From Cupriavidus necator N-1 (GTDB lineage Bacteria > Pseudomonadota > Gammaproteobacteria > Burkholderiales > Burkholderiaceae), in the NCBI RefSeq assembly GCF_000219215.1, contig NC_015726.1, positions 558,001 to 622,000 on the forward strand: a stretch of 64,000 nt of DNA. The letters are read 5' to 3'. The notes under the pieces were generated by a model. That model made no database searches, had not been told where the DNA came from, and saw only the letters and a program-made list of their open reading frames with translations. Positions within the stretch are counted from its first letter, which is position 1. Each line of letters starts with the position of its first letter. This document shows, piece after piece, positions 18,526 to 27,073 of the stretch. Position numbers and translations under genes: made by a program.

Positions 18526-18689
18526 ATTCTGGTGGGACACTTACTAGGGTATCTCCCAAGCGGCACCAGCCGGAATTGAAACCGAATCGTAAGGTTCGTG
18601 CGTTAAACAGTCATGTCTGTGTTTTCAGACATCCGAATTGCCGTCATATGACGGGTCGGACCTATAGATAGAACTCGAGGAGCCTCCCC
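18526..18689 (+). promoter_or_regulatory. leader of the TerC-family gene
   Basis: The 164 bases hold a hairpin ATGTCTG/CAGACAT (18613-18619 and 18626-18632) and a perfect 14-bp palindrome CCGTCATATGACGG (18641-18654) just before the ribosome site. TerC-family Mn exporters in other bacteria often sit behind yybP-ykoY Mn riboswitches. I could not find that motif's conserved sequence here. Some other structured control is possible. Confidence 0.4.
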
Positions 18690-19385
18690 GTGGAACTGCT
18701 GTCTTCCACCACTTTCTGGATTGCGTTGGGATCGATCATCCTGACCAATATCGTCCTGTCCGGCGACAACGCGGTGGTGATCGCGCTCGCCTCGCGCAAC
18801 CTGCCGCCCGCCCAGCAGAAGAAGGCCATCTTCTGGGGCAGCGCCGCCGCCATCATCATGCGCGTGGTGCTGACCGTGGCCGCGGTCAAGCTGCTGAGCC
18901 TGCCGTACCTGAAGATCGTCGGCGCCGTTCTGCTGGTCTACATCGGCGTGCAGCTGCTGACCGGCGATGACGACGAGGAAGGGCACGATGGCAAGGACAA
19001 TATCTGGGCCGCCATCCGCACCATCCTGATCGCCGACCTGGTGATGTCGCTCGACAATGTGGTGGCCGTGGCCGCCGCTGCGCAGAAAGGCCCCGAAGGC
19101 AGCCAGCTGATGCTGCTGATCATCGGCCTGGGCCTGTCGATCCCGCTGATCGTGTTTGGCAGCACGCTGCTGCTCAAGGTCATGGAGCGCTTCCCGGTCA
19201 TCATCGTGCTGGGTGCCGCGCTGCTGGGCTACCTGGCGGGTGAGATGCTGGTCAGCGACCCGGTCGACGCCGCCTGGTTCGAAGTCCACGTGCCGCACGC
19301 CCACCTGGTATTCGGCGCCGCCGGCGCGATCCTGGTGGTGCTTATGGGCAAGCTGCTGAGCCGCCGGTCGGCACAGACCGCCTGA
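18690..19385 (+). CDS. TerC/YjbE-family integral membrane protein
   Basis: A 231-residue inner-membrane protein with about seven hydrophobic helices. It starts at GTG after GAGGAGCC. Two conserved acidic repeats, LSGDNAVVIALASRNLP and DLVMSLDNVVAVAAAAQ, are the signature of TerC/YjbE proteins, which export manganese or support metalation of secreted proteins. A charged loop DDDEEGHDGKD separates the halves. The role in metal export is inferred from the family. It is transcribed alone, with its own leader and terminator. Confidence 0.9.
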   Translation: MELLSSTTFWIALGSIILTNIVLSGDNAVVIALASRNLPPAQQKKAIFWGSAAAIIMRVVLTVAAVKLLSLPYLKIVGAVLLVYIGVQLLTGDDDEEGHDGKDNIWAAIRTILIADLVMSLDNVVAVAAAAQKGPEGSQLMLLIIGLGLSIPLIVFGSTLLLKVMERFPVIIVLGAALLGYLAGEMLVSDPVDAAWFEVHVPHAHLVFGAAGAILVVLMGKLLSRRSAQTA

Positions 19386-19405
19386 CGAGGTTCCGCCCAG
19401 GCGAG

Positions 19406-19429
19406 AAGGGCGGCCAGCTGGCCGCCCTT
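19406..19429 (+). terminator. terminator of the TerC-family gene
   Basis: An 11-bp stem AAGGGCGGCCA/TGGCCGCCCTT with a 2-nt centre, followed by TTTTCG, 20 nt after the stop codon. Confidence 0.88.
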
Positions 19430-19498
19430 TTTCGTTGGCGCGCCGGCAAGGCGGTCGTCGGTGCCTTGGCCAACTAACTCATGTGAGTGATCGCACAT

Positions 19499-19590
19499 TT
19501 TGTCGCTTCGCGCGGTGGTAGCGGGCGCAAGTGACAAATTTTGGCGCATCCGGCAAGCATCCCCCTGACGGGTGACGAAATTTGTCGCTT
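19499..19590 (+). promoter_or_regulatory. three TTTGTCRCTT boxes upstream of pilA
   Basis: TTTGTCGCTT occurs at 19499-19508 and 19581-19590, and TTTGTCACTT on the minus strand at 19529-19538. The third copy lies within a near-palindrome GTGACGAAATTTGTCGC. Copies lie 38-130 nt upstream of the sigma-54 promoter. They share the TGTC core reported for PilR sites in Pseudomonas, so PilR binding is a reasonable inference. Confidence 0.6.
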
Positions 19591-19618
19591 TTTACCCCCG
19601 ACGGATGGGGGATGCCCC

Positions 19619-19634
19619 TGGCACGCTTACTGCT
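19619..19634 (+). promoter_or_regulatory. sigma-54 promoter of pilA
   Basis: TGGCACGCTTACTGCT matches the -24/-12 consensus TGGCAC-N5-TTGCT in all but one base, with GG and GC spaced by exactly 10 nt. Transcription would begin near 19645, 59 nt before the start codon. Sigma-54 plus PilSR control of pilin is known in pseudomonads. Confidence 0.85.
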
Positions 19635-19703
19635 CAATGGTCCCCGCGTCACGAAACCGAAGACGTGCAACGCTTAACCAAAATCTCTTCGAGGGGTCAA
19701 ATC

Positions 19704-20174
19704 ATGCAACGGGTACAACAACTGAAGAAACTGGGCCGTCGTGTCCAGAAGGGCTTTACGCTGATCGAACTGATGATCGTGGTTGCGATCATTGGTATTT
19801 TGGCGGCGATTGCGATTCCGCAGTATCAGGATTATGTGACGCGCTCGCGCTGGTCGGACGTCTATTCGCAGGTTGCGCCTCTGAAGATGGCGATTGCTGA
19901 GTGCAGCCAAGTCAACAACGGTGTAATCGATGCCAAATGCGATACTGACGTACTTCTGAAGGCGGCCACTGGCTATCCGACACTTCCGGCGCCGACCAAT
20001 GCCACTGTAACCTTGACGGCCAAGACCGGCGCAGTTGTGATGACGGGCAAGGCTGCACTGGCCGGTTGTGAAGTCACGCTGACGCCGGACAATACTACCA
20101 ACGCGAACGCGATCCAATGGGCTGCCACCAACACTGGTGCCGCGCCTTGCACCAAAGCAAAAACGGGAATCTAA
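19704..20174 (+). CDS. pilA: type IV pilin PilA (major pilin)
   Basis: A 156-residue prepilin. A 17-residue basic leader ends at KG, followed by mature [27 protein letters not shown], with the conserved Glu at mature position 5. Four cysteines lie in the globular part, and the last pair (AGC...APC) could form the C-terminal disulphide loop. The start at 19704 follows GAGGGG. The gene is GC-poorer and T-richer in the pilin helix than its neighbours, as is usual for pilins. A PglL-like ligase follows. Expression is probably driven by sigma-54. Confidence 0.96.
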   Translation: MQRVQQLKKLGRRVQKGFTLIELMIVVAIIGILAAIAIPQYQDYVTRSRWSDVYSQVAPLKMAIAECSQVNNGVIDAKCDTDVLLKAATGYPTLPAPTNATVTLTAKTGAVVMTGKAALAGCEVTLTPDNTTNANAIQWAATNTGAAPCTKAKTGI

Positions 20175-20197
20175 TTCTCGGCTTGTCTGAATGCTAA

Positions 20198-20233
20198 GCA
20201 AAGAAAAAGCGCCTTCGGGCGCTTTTTCTTTGC
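20198..20233 (+). terminator. terminator of pilA
   Basis: A 16-bp perfect stem with a TTCG loop; the descending arm contains TTTTTCTTT. A strong stop here suggests the ligase gene is transcribed mostly separately or by read-through. Confidence 0.92.
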
Positions 20234-20280
20234 CCAGCCACCAAGCTATCATGCGCGTTTCCCTATAAACAGGCGCCCCG

Positions 20281-22092
20281 ATGCAGCCGTCCAGGCCCTT
20301 CCTACCGTCGGCCGCCCTCATCGCAGCAATCGTCATCCCGCTGCTAGTCTCCCGGCACACGCTGCCGCTGGCGACGTTCTATGGCGAATGGACCGCCGCA
20401 TTCTGTGCCATTACCGTCTTCGCCTTCCATGCGATCCACAAGTCCCCAGCAGCGAGTTCGGAAACCCATATGTGGCTTCCGTGGGGCTGCCTGCTGTTTG
20501 TCTGGCTAAGCCTTGTCAGCCTTTTACTCGGCGCCCTCGGTCACGCTGACATCACTGGCAGCCGGCTGATCACGATTCTCACGCTGATCCTTGGAGCCGC
20601 AGTGACTTGCGCTGGATGGTGGTATCGACGCGCGCCAGCAACAACCACGCAGGACATCGGCGATGCCTTCGCCACGGCCTTTCTCATTGCGGGGTCGCTC
20701 GGTACGCTCACGCAATGGGTGCAGCTCTTCCACCTCGAACCCCGCGCCTTCGGCCTCGTCTCCACCTACTTCTACGACAACAATCGCCGCCTCTGGGGCA
20801 ACCTGAACCAACCCAACCACCAGGCCACCGTTGAAGGCCTGGCGTTGGTGGCGTCAGTGTGGCTGGCTTCGCGTGGCCGCTTGCGTTTCCCGATGTGGCT
20901 CGCCGCCGTGGTCTTGCTGGAAAGCGGCATCGTGCTGTCCGGTTCGCGCACCGGCGTGCTGCATGTTGGCCTGGCTGCGGTCTATGCACTGGTCGCAGCG
21001 TGGCTCGCACGAGGCGGGCGGAGCGACTCGGATCCAATGCAGCGACCAGTCGGTCTGCTCGTCGCAGCAGTAGCAATGGTGGCGATGCTGCTGATCCTGC
21101 AGCCCGCGATCCGCGCGGCAGGGCAAGCCTTCGACTGGCGCCTGTTCGACACCATCGCCCAACTCGAAGCAGAAGACCAGATGTCCGCGCGCGGCGCGCT
21201 GTGGACCCACGCGCTGGCAATGTTCCGCTCCCACCCCTGGTTCGGTGTCGGCTGGGGCGAGTTCGGCTGGGCGCAATTCCAGCAAATGCAGCAAGTCGGC
21301 GTGAAGGTGGAGATGTCCCTGCACGCCCACAACGCCATCCTCGACCTGCTTGCGAAGACGGGCATCGTCGGCACCGCCGGCGTAGGCCTGATCCTGCTGG
21401 CGTGGCTATGGCGCGTGGTTCGGGTTCGCCTGTGGCACGGCGATAGCGAAGAGCGCAAGCAGACCGTGCTGGTTCTTACCTGGCTGGCGATGCTGTGCGC
21501 GCATTCGATGCTCGAATACCCGCTGCATTACCTCTATTTCTTCCTGCCGTTCTGCTTCATGCTCGGTTGGCTGGAGCCGTCAGGCTTCGGGCGTTGGCGC
21601 GTGCCGATGCCAGTGGCACGGGCGCTGGCGATCGCGTTTGTCGTGGTGGCCGCGGCCGTGCTGGCCACCATGTGGCAAGACTACCGCCGCGCCGAAGCCC
21701 GCGAATACGCCAGCAGCGAAGGCCACCGCAATGCCTTGCCGATGCCGCGCTTCTGGTTCCGCCAGCACGCGCAGGCCGACGCTGCCGGCCTGGCCACCAT
21801 TACGCCGGCTAATGCGGCAGATTTGTTGCCCGCCCACATCGCCGCCGTGCACCTGCTGCCTACGCCGACCATGATCGCGCGCACCGCATGGCTGCTGGCG
21901 CTGACCGGCGATCCTGCGCAAGGTCGCCAGTGGATGGAACGGCTGCGCTGGTACTACCTTGGCGATGAAGTCGCGCAATACGCTGAGATTGCGAAGGCAT
22001 GCCGCGACCTGACGCCAGATGAACGCCCGCAGGCATTCTGCGCATGGGTTGGCGACCGTTCGCGTCGGTACTCCGAATGGCCCCGGGGCTGA
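20281..22092 (+). CDS. pglL: PglL/PilO-like O-oligosaccharyltransferase (Wzy_C family)
   Basis: A 603-residue polytopic inner-membrane protein with about 11-12 hydrophobic helices in residues 10-460 and a soluble C-terminal part. The Wzy_C motif is the stretch AMFRSHPWFGVGWGEFGWAQF through SLHAHNAILDLLAKTGIVG, including the conserved HAHN of O-antigen ligases and PglL. Its place directly behind pilA points to glycan transfer onto pilin from a lipid carrier in the periplasm. TfpO-type ligases modify a C-terminal Ser of pilin; this pilin ends in Ile, so PglL-type internal modification is more likely. Substrate assignment is inferred. Confidence 0.85.
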   Translation: MQPSRPFLPSAALIAAIVIPLLVSRHTLPLATFYGEWTAAFCAITVFAFHAIHKSPAASSETHMWLPWGCLLFVWLSLVSLLLGALGHADITGSRLITILTLILGAAVTCAGWWYRRAPATTTQDIGDAFATAFLIAGSLGTLTQWVQLFHLEPRAFGLVSTYFYDNNRRLWGNLNQPNHQATVEGLALVASVWLASRGRLRFPMWLAAVVLLESGIVLSGSRTGVLHVGLAAVYALVAAWLARGGRSDSDPMQRPVGLLVAAVAMVAMLLILQPAIRAAGQAFDWRLFDTIAQLEAEDQMSARGALWTHALAMFRSHPWFGVGWGEFGWAQFQQMQQVGVKVEMSLHAHNAILDLLAKTGIVGTAGVGLILLAWLWRVVRVRLWHGDSEERKQTVLVLTWLAMLCAHSMLEYPLHYLYFFLPFCFMLGWLEPSGFGRWRVPMPVARALAIAFVVVAAAVLATMWQDYRRAEAREYASSEGHRNALPMPRFWFRQHAQADAAGLATITPANAADLLPAHIAAVHLLPTPTMIARTAWLLALTGDPAQGRQWMERLRWYYLGDEVAQYAEIAKACRDLTPDERPQAFCAWVGDRSRRYSEWPRG

Positions 22093-22093
22093 C

Positions 22094-22612
22094 CTAATAG
22101 TACGGATACGGGCTGTAATAGGCCGGTGGCGGAGGCGGCGGATTGTAGTAGTACCGCGGTGCCGGCTGCGGCGTAGCGGCGACGCGTCCGGGAGCGGGCA
22201 CCCGGTTGCCGCTGGCGTACATGCACTGGACATAGGCCGCATCGTATTGCTGCTGCGTGCCGTAACCGGCGTACTGGGCATTGCCCGCGCCGACCGCCGC
22301 GCCAGTCAGCAGGCCGACGCCTGCACCCACCGCCGCACCCGATCCGCCATTAAAGGCCGCGCCCGCCGCTGCGCCCAGCGCGGTGCCGACCACGGCGCTG
22401 CCGACGGCGGCATTGTTGGCGGCCTGCGAGGATGAGACACCGCCCACCCGCCCGAAGGCGAACTGGCGACAGTTGTAGTCGTCGGCGCGGAACTGGTCGA
22501 AGCTCTTGCCGGTGCCCGGCAGCACCATCACGCTGGGGCCGGCAGGCATCACGGCGCACGCGCCGAGGGTCAGGGTGGCCACGGCCAGCGTGGCGCGGGT
22601 CAGGGCATGCAT
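22094..22612 (-). CDS. glycine-zipper lipoprotein
   Basis: A 172-residue putative outer-membrane lipoprotein. The signal ends in a lipobox TLGAC. A Gly/Ala-rich zipper (AAVGSAVVGTALGAAAGAAF... GAAVGAGVGLLTGAAVGAGNAQ) at about residues 70-115 suggests membrane insertion or oligomerisation, as in the YMGG/SlyB-like families. The C-terminus is Pro/Tyr-rich (YYYNPPPPPPAYYSPYPYY). Its gene ends within 1 nt of pglL on the opposite strand, with no visible terminator. It follows a second Tyr/Pro-rich secreted protein gene after 14 nt, so the two form one operon. Confidence 0.82.
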   Translation of the reverse strand: MHALTRATLAVATLTLGACAVMPAGPSVMVLPGTGKSFDQFRADDYNCRQFAFGRVGGVSSSQAANNAAVGSAVVGTALGAAAGAAFNGGSGAAVGAGVGLLTGAAVGAGNAQYAGYGTQQQYDAAYVQCMYASGNRVPAPGRVAATPQPAPRYYYNPPPPPPAYYSPYPYY

Positions 22613-22626
22613 GGTGTCACCCCGCA

Positions 22627-23061
22627 TCAGGAGTTGGCCGGCGGCTGCGCCGGTATGCGCTGCCAGCCGCCGGGACAGGACTGCACATAGGGGTAGTAGC
22701 CTTCGGGCTGGTCGCAGTGGTACCACCAGCCCTGCTGCGGCGCTACGCCGTCCGGGCCGGGTACCGGCACGGGGCCGTTCGGTCCCTGTTCGATGTACTG
22801 CGGCGGCGCCGCGGGTGCGGTGACCACGGCGGGCGGGTAGTAGTACGGGGCGGGGTAGCCATACGGGTAGCCGCCGTAGAACACGCCGGGCCCGAAATAG
22901 AGGCCCACGCCGACGCTTGTGCGCGTCTTGATAAAGCCGCCGCGTGCGTCGCTATCGTGCAAAGCGGCATCGTGGAGATCCGCCCGCCCGGCGAGGGCGG
23001 CGCCGCTTGCGGCCGTGGCCGCCAGTGCCAGGGCGATCTGGCAGAGCATGCGCCCGTTCAT
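22627..23061 (-). CDS. secreted Tyr/Pro/Gly-rich protein of unknown function
   Basis: A 144-residue protein with a Sec signal peptide (hydrophobic residues 5-20 ending in ALA). The mature part has a FYGGYPYGYPAPYYYPP stretch followed by QYIEQGPNGPVPVPGPDGVAPQQGWWYHCDQPEGYYPYVQSCPGGWQRIP with two cysteines. The WWYHCDQPEGYYPYVQSC pattern recurs in proteobacterial periplasmic proteins of unknown role. The start at 23061 is favoured by AGAGGTGG upstream. First gene of the two-gene unit with the glycine-zipper lipoprotein. Confidence 0.78.
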   Translation of the reverse strand: MNGRMLCQIALALAATAASGAALAGRADLHDAALHDSDARGGFIKTRTSVGVGLYFGPGVFYGGYPYGYPAPYYYPPAVVTAPAAPPQYIEQGPNGPVPVPGPDGVAPQQGWWYHCDQPEGYYPYVQSCPGGWQRIPAQPPANS

Positions 23062-23289
23062 GGTATCCACCTCTTCCCCGCGCGCACCGCATGGCACGCC
23101 ACGGACAGGGTCAGCAGGCCGCAACTAGCGCGGGCCTGCAATCATATTGAATACCAAATTGTCCCGTGCCGGCGCCACGGCGGTGCGGCTGGAAATGCGG
23201 CGTTACCTTTATTACCGAGGAACGACGTTGGCGTAAGACGTCGTGACCCAGCCCATCGCGGCGCGTGTTGCAGGCGTCACGTGGGGAGG

Positions 23290-23769
23290 TCAGCCGGCCG
23301 CCACCCAATCCCCCGACTTGCCCCCATGCTTTTCCAGCAACTTCACATTGCCGATTACCATGCCGCGGTCCACTGCCTTGCACATGTCGTAGATCGTCAG
23401 CAGCGCCACCTGCACGCCGGTCAGCGCTTCCATCTCCACGCCGGTCTGGCCGCGGGTTTCGGTGCGCACGGTGCAGGCGACGGTGGCGGTGGCCTCGTCC
23501 AGTGCGAACTCGACCGCCACCTTGGTCAGGCCGATCGGGTGGCATAGCGGGATCAGGTCGGCGGTGCGCTTGGTGGCCATGATCGCCGCCACGCGGGCGA
23601 TGCCGATCACGTCGCCTTTTTTTGCGCTGCCGTCGCGCACCAGCGCGAAGGTGGCGGGCTCCATGGTTATGGTGCCCGTGGCCACGGCGACGCGGTGGGT
23701 GCTGGCCTTGTCGCCGACGTCGACCATGTGGGCCTGTCCGGCGGTATCGAAATGGGTGAGCTGGGTCAT
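23290..23769 (-). CDS. moaC: cyclic pyranopterin monophosphate synthase MoaC
   Basis: A 159-residue enzyme that, after MoaA, converts the GTP-derived intermediate to cyclic pyranopterin monophosphate in molybdenum cofactor synthesis. Conserved blocks are [64 protein letters not shown] and the catalytic Lys region [10 protein letters not shown]. The start at 23769 gives normal length. Divergent from the BepA-like gene. No other moa gene is adjacent. Confidence 0.97.
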   Translation of the reverse strand: MTQLTHFDTAGQAHMVDVGDKASTHRVAVATGTITMEPATFALVRDGSAKKGDVIGIARVAAIMATKRTADLIPLCHPIGLTKVAVEFALDEATATVACTVRTETRGQTGVEMEALTGVQVALLTIYDMCKAVDRGMVIGNVKLLEKHGGKSGDWVAAG

Positions 23770-23866
23770 GATCGTGAGCTTCAGTGCGAACTGCGTGCAG
23801 GTGGCCGCCAGCGTCCCTGGGAAGCATCCGATGGGAACGGCCACGGGAGGCCGCTATGATAGCAAC

Positions 23867-25705
23867 ATGCCAAAACACCCATCGCTTCGCAGGTCTGCCG
23901 CTCGCGGCCCTGGTGCCGTGGCGGACGCTGTTCCTGCCGGTTCCGCGTCACATCGCGGCGACGACAGCCATTGCCGCGCTGGCGGCGCATGGACGCCATG
24001 GCGGCGGCCGCTGGCGGCGCTGCTGGCGCTGACGTTGGCGGCGCCGGCCTGGCCCCAGGGTACGCCGCGCACGACCACGGCGCCAGCCACGCCGGTGGCG
24101 GCCACGCCCGCGGCCAAGCCGCCGCAGCCGGTGCCCGCCATCTCCGGCGAGGCCAGCGACCAGGTCTATGACAACCTGAACCGCAGCGTGAAGGCGGGCC
24201 AGAAGTCCGAGTTCGGCCTGCGCACCAACAACGCGGTGGTGGAGGCCGGCGGCGTGCAACTGCCGGACCTGGGCGACCCGTCCACGGCGTCGCTGTCGCC
24301 CGACATGGAAAAGCGCCTGGGCGACCGCATCATGCGCGATATCCGCCGCGACCCGCTATACGTGCCGGATCCGCTGCTGTCCGATTACCTGAACGCGCTG
24401 GGCTACGGGCTGGTGCAGGCGGCGCGGCGCCAGAGCATCTCCGGTTCGACCGGCGCGGGCACCTTTGCCACCGGCTTCGACCTGTTCGCGGTGCGTGACC
24501 GCAGCATCAACGCGTTTGCGCTGCCGGGCGGCTATATCGGCGTGCATACCGGGCTGCTGGTGCAGTCCGATACGGAATCGGAGCTGGCCTCGGTGCTGGG
24601 CCATGAAATCGGCCACGTGATGCAGCGGCATATCGCGCGCGGCATCACCTCGCAGGACCAGTCGATGTGGATCGCGCTGGCCTCGATGGTGCTGGCGGGC
24701 CTGGCCGCCACGCGCAGCCCGGATGCGGCGGCGGCGCTGGCGATGGGCGGGCAGGGCGCGGCCATCGCCAACCAGCTGTCGTTCTCGCGCGGCGCCGAAC
24801 GCGAGGCCGACCGGGTCGGCTTTCAGATCCTGACCGCGGCGGGGTTTGACCCGCAGGGCATGCCCGATTTCTTCATGCGGCTGCAGCGCACATCGGGGAC
24901 TGCGGAAAACTCGGTGCCGTCCTATGTGCGGACCCACCCGCTGACCTCCGAGCGGATTGCCGACATGCAGGATCGCGTCAGCCATGCCAGCAAGCGCAAG
25001 GTCGCCAATACGCCCGAATACGAGTTTGCGCGGATGCGGGCCCGCGTGATCCAGGAATCGTCGCCCAGCGACCTGCAGAACCTGCGCGCGGCGCTGCGCA
25101 CGCAACTGCCGGGAGCAACGGTACTGCGCGCTCCGGCGCTGCACTACGGCCTTGCCTTTACCGAGCAGCGGCTGGGCCGCTACCCGGCCGCCGAGCAGGA
25201 ACTGGCCGAGGCGCGCCGCCTCTACGGCAATATCCCCGGCGCCACCTCGGGCAGCCCCATGCTGGACGTGATGACAGTGGAACTGGCGCGCGCCCAGGGC
25301 CGCGTGCCCGAGGCGCTGTCCCAGGCCACTGCCTCGATGAAGGCGTTCCCGCTGTCGCATGCGGTGGCGATTGCCTATGCCGATACCCTGGTCGGCTCAG
25401 GCCGCTATGAAGAGGCCGTGCGCTTCCTGCGCGACCGCACGCGCCAGGAGACCAGCCGCAGCGATTGGTGGGAGCTGCTGGCGCGCGCCTACGCGGGCCA
25501 GGGCAAGCGCTTGCAGCAGCACCAGGCGCTGGCCGAAAAGTATGCGATGGACGGCGCCTACCAGGCCGCGATCGAGCAACTGCAGATCGCGCGCAAGGCC
25601 GGCGACGGCGACTTCTACACGCTGTCCGAGGTCGATGCGCGCCTGCACCAGCTGGAGCGCCAGTACCGCGAGGACAAGCAGGACAGCAAGGGCATGCCTA
25701 ACTGA
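23867..25705 (+). CDS. M48 metalloprotease, BepA/YfgC-like, with TPR domain
   Basis: A 612-residue periplasmic zinc protease of the family that assists outer-membrane protein and LptD assembly and degrades stalled intermediates. The zinc motif HEIGH begins at His246 and the third ligand is in AEREADRVGF. A TPR-like C-terminal region covers about residues 410-600. From the start at 23867 the hydrophobic export segment (PLAALLALTLAAPAW) lies unusually deep, at about residues 50-65. A GTG at 23918 in the same frame would shorten the leader, so the start is uncertain. Confidence 0.88.
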   Translation: MPKHPSLRRSAARGPGAVADAVPAGSASHRGDDSHCRAGGAWTPWRRPLAALLALTLAAPAWPQGTPRTTTAPATPVAATPAAKPPQPVPAISGEASDQVYDNLNRSVKAGQKSEFGLRTNNAVVEAGGVQLPDLGDPSTASLSPDMEKRLGDRIMRDIRRDPLYVPDPLLSDYLNALGYGLVQAARRQSISGSTGAGTFATGFDLFAVRDRSINAFALPGGYIGVHTGLLVQSDTESELASVLGHEIGHVMQRHIARGITSQDQSMWIALASMVLAGLAATRSPDAAAALAMGGQGAAIANQLSFSRGAEREADRVGFQILTAAGFDPQGMPDFFMRLQRTSGTAENSVPSYVRTHPLTSERIADMQDRVSHASKRKVANTPEYEFARMRARVIQESSPSDLQNLRAALRTQLPGATVLRAPALHYGLAFTEQRLGRYPAAEQELAEARRLYGNIPGATSGSPMLDVMTVELARAQGRVPEALSQATASMKAFPLSHAVAIAYADTLVGSGRYEEAVRFLRDRTRQETSRSDWWELLARAYAGQGKRLQQHQALAEKYAMDGAYQAAIEQLQIARKAGDGDFYTLSEVDARLHQLERQYREDKQDSKGMPN

Positions 25706-25785
25706 GGCACGCTGCACTTGTTGTCACGAAGTCATCGAGAGTACCAGCGTCGTCCCCGCATGCAGCCGGGGACTCCCTCTTCCAT

Positions 25786-26829
25786 TCACTCTGCAAGCCT
25801 GGCCGGCCCGATGTCTCCGGCCAGTGCCTGCCGCGGTGTCATGCCGAAACGCTCCCGGAACAATTTGCCGAACGCCGACGGATCGGCAAAGCCGCAGGCA
25901 TGCGCGATCGCGCCGATGTGCGCGGACTGGCCGGCCCGCTCCAGGTATTCGCGGCTGCGGCGCAGGCGAATCTCGCGCAGGGCCGCCATGACGCGCAGGG
26001 GCTCTCCCTCGAACAGCCGGTACAACTGTGCGCGCGAGCAGTGCAGGAACGCGGCAATCCGGTCGGGCGTGAGGTCGTGCTCGTGCGCATGCTGCTCCAT
26101 GAAGCGATACGCGGCCTGCAGTTGCAGCTTGCCGGAGCGCCACCGGGCATTCCCGGCATCCGCTCTGGCGATGTCCGGATGCGTGGCGATAAGCTGCAAC
26201 GCCATGCCGACTGTACTCTCCATGACCACGCCAAGGGCGGCGCGGTCAAGCCGGGGACCGTGAGCGGCAAGCATGCGCAGCTGCATGGAAACAAACGGGG
26301 CAAGCGAGGACGCCGTCAGCAGCGTGGCGATACGGCCCGGATTCGCGGGATCGTGGCCAAGCGCCTGGCGCACGGTCTCGCGCGGCAGGCGCAGGTAGCA
26401 GGTGGAGGACTCGGTCCAGTCCGATGACATCGGCTGGCCGCAATCGAACATGAAGAGTTCGCCGGCACGCACGACGGTGCGCATGCCGTCCTGCTGCTCC
26501 ACCCGGTACTCGCCGCGGTCAAGCAGGCAGATGGCGATGTGCTCGTCGGTGCTGCGCACGCGCTGCGGTGTCAGCCAGGTGCGAACGGCCGAGCTGGTGC
26601 AGTGGATAAACTGGGCGCCGGCGCCGGCGCCTTCGCAGCTCGCGACGCTGCCGTACAGCGCGACGTCCGGGTCGGGGCGCGCCTCGACCGAGCGATAGGC
26701 ATTGGCCATCCAGAAGTCGAGACGGTCGGACTCGGCCAGGTCGCTGGTGGAGAAACTGCGGAACGTGGCTTCCGTGCCTGCGCGTGGCTTCGGCATGACG
26801 GCATGCGCGTCGCGGCTTGTTGTTGTCAT
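25786..26829 (-). CDS. AraC-family transcriptional regulator
   Basis: A 347-residue regulator. The N-terminal half resembles the AraC_binding_2 (FeaR-like) sensor, with SDRLDFWMANAYRSVEARPD and EHIAICLLDRGEYRVEQQDG. The C-terminal AraC HTH pair reads HDLTPDRIAAFLHCSRAQLYRLFEGEPLRVMAALREIRLRRSREYL and IGAIAHACGFADPSAFGKLFRERFGMTPRQ. The start at 26829 follows a G-rich ribosome site; an upstream ATG gives an unlikely Cys/His-rich extension. Divergent from the beta-lactamase-like gene, which it may regulate through the 9-bp inverted repeat between them. Effector unknown. Confidence 0.9.
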   Translation of the reverse strand: MTTTSRDAHAVMPKPRAGTEATFRSFSTSDLAESDRLDFWMANAYRSVEARPDPDVALYGSVASCEGAGAGAQFIHCTSSAVRTWLTPQRVRSTDEHIAICLLDRGEYRVEQQDGMRTVVRAGELFMFDCGQPMSSDWTESSTCYLRLPRETVRQALGHDPANPGRIATLLTASSLAPFVSMQLRMLAAHGPRLDRAALGVVMESTVGMALQLIATHPDIARADAGNARWRSGKLQLQAAYRFMEQHAHEHDLTPDRIAAFLHCSRAQLYRLFEGEPLRVMAALREIRLRRSREYLERAGQSAHIGAIAHACGFADPSAFGKLFRERFGMTPRQALAGDIGPARLAE

Positions 26830-26947
26830 GACCCTGCCCCCGAAACAAGAAACCACCATGGCGTGGCAACCCATGCAGCGGTGGCGCTTGCCTTGCATGC
26901 CCTTGCGACGCTTTGACCAGACTTCGAGACCCGTTGACTACTTTTGA

Positions 26948-26985
26948 TGGCTGATTCTGGCATAAACTCGCCGCAAAATCAGCCA
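26948..26985. promoter_or_regulatory. inverted repeat between the AraC and beta-lactamase-like genes
   Basis: TGGCTGATT (26948-26956) and its complement AATCAGCCA (26977-26985) are separated by 20 nt. CATAAACT (26961-26968) between them could be a -10 for the lactamase-like gene. Placement between divergent regulator and target suggests an operator. Confidence 0.45.
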
Positions 26986-27073
26986 GCTTGTGCAGCGCGG
27001 CAACACCGTGCCGACACAGGCCAACTCAACGTGCCGGCGCGCCGGCCAGTCTTTTCAGTACGGGAACCTTCGC

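Noticed and set aside
16263..18566. Long open frame of about 767 codons antisense to sucCD
   Set aside because: It mirrors the codon structure of well-conserved sucC and sucD; its His/Val/Asp-rich product is a typical GC shadow.
18526..18689. yybP-ykoY manganese riboswitch upstream of the TerC-family gene
   Set aside because: The conserved GGGGAGUAG-like element and its partner loop were not found, so only an unassigned leader is reported.
23784..24032. Small open frame starting ATGATAGCAACA between moaC and the BepA-like gene
   Set aside because: It is out of frame with the protease and has no conserved sequence; the ATG at 23867 gives the protease frame.
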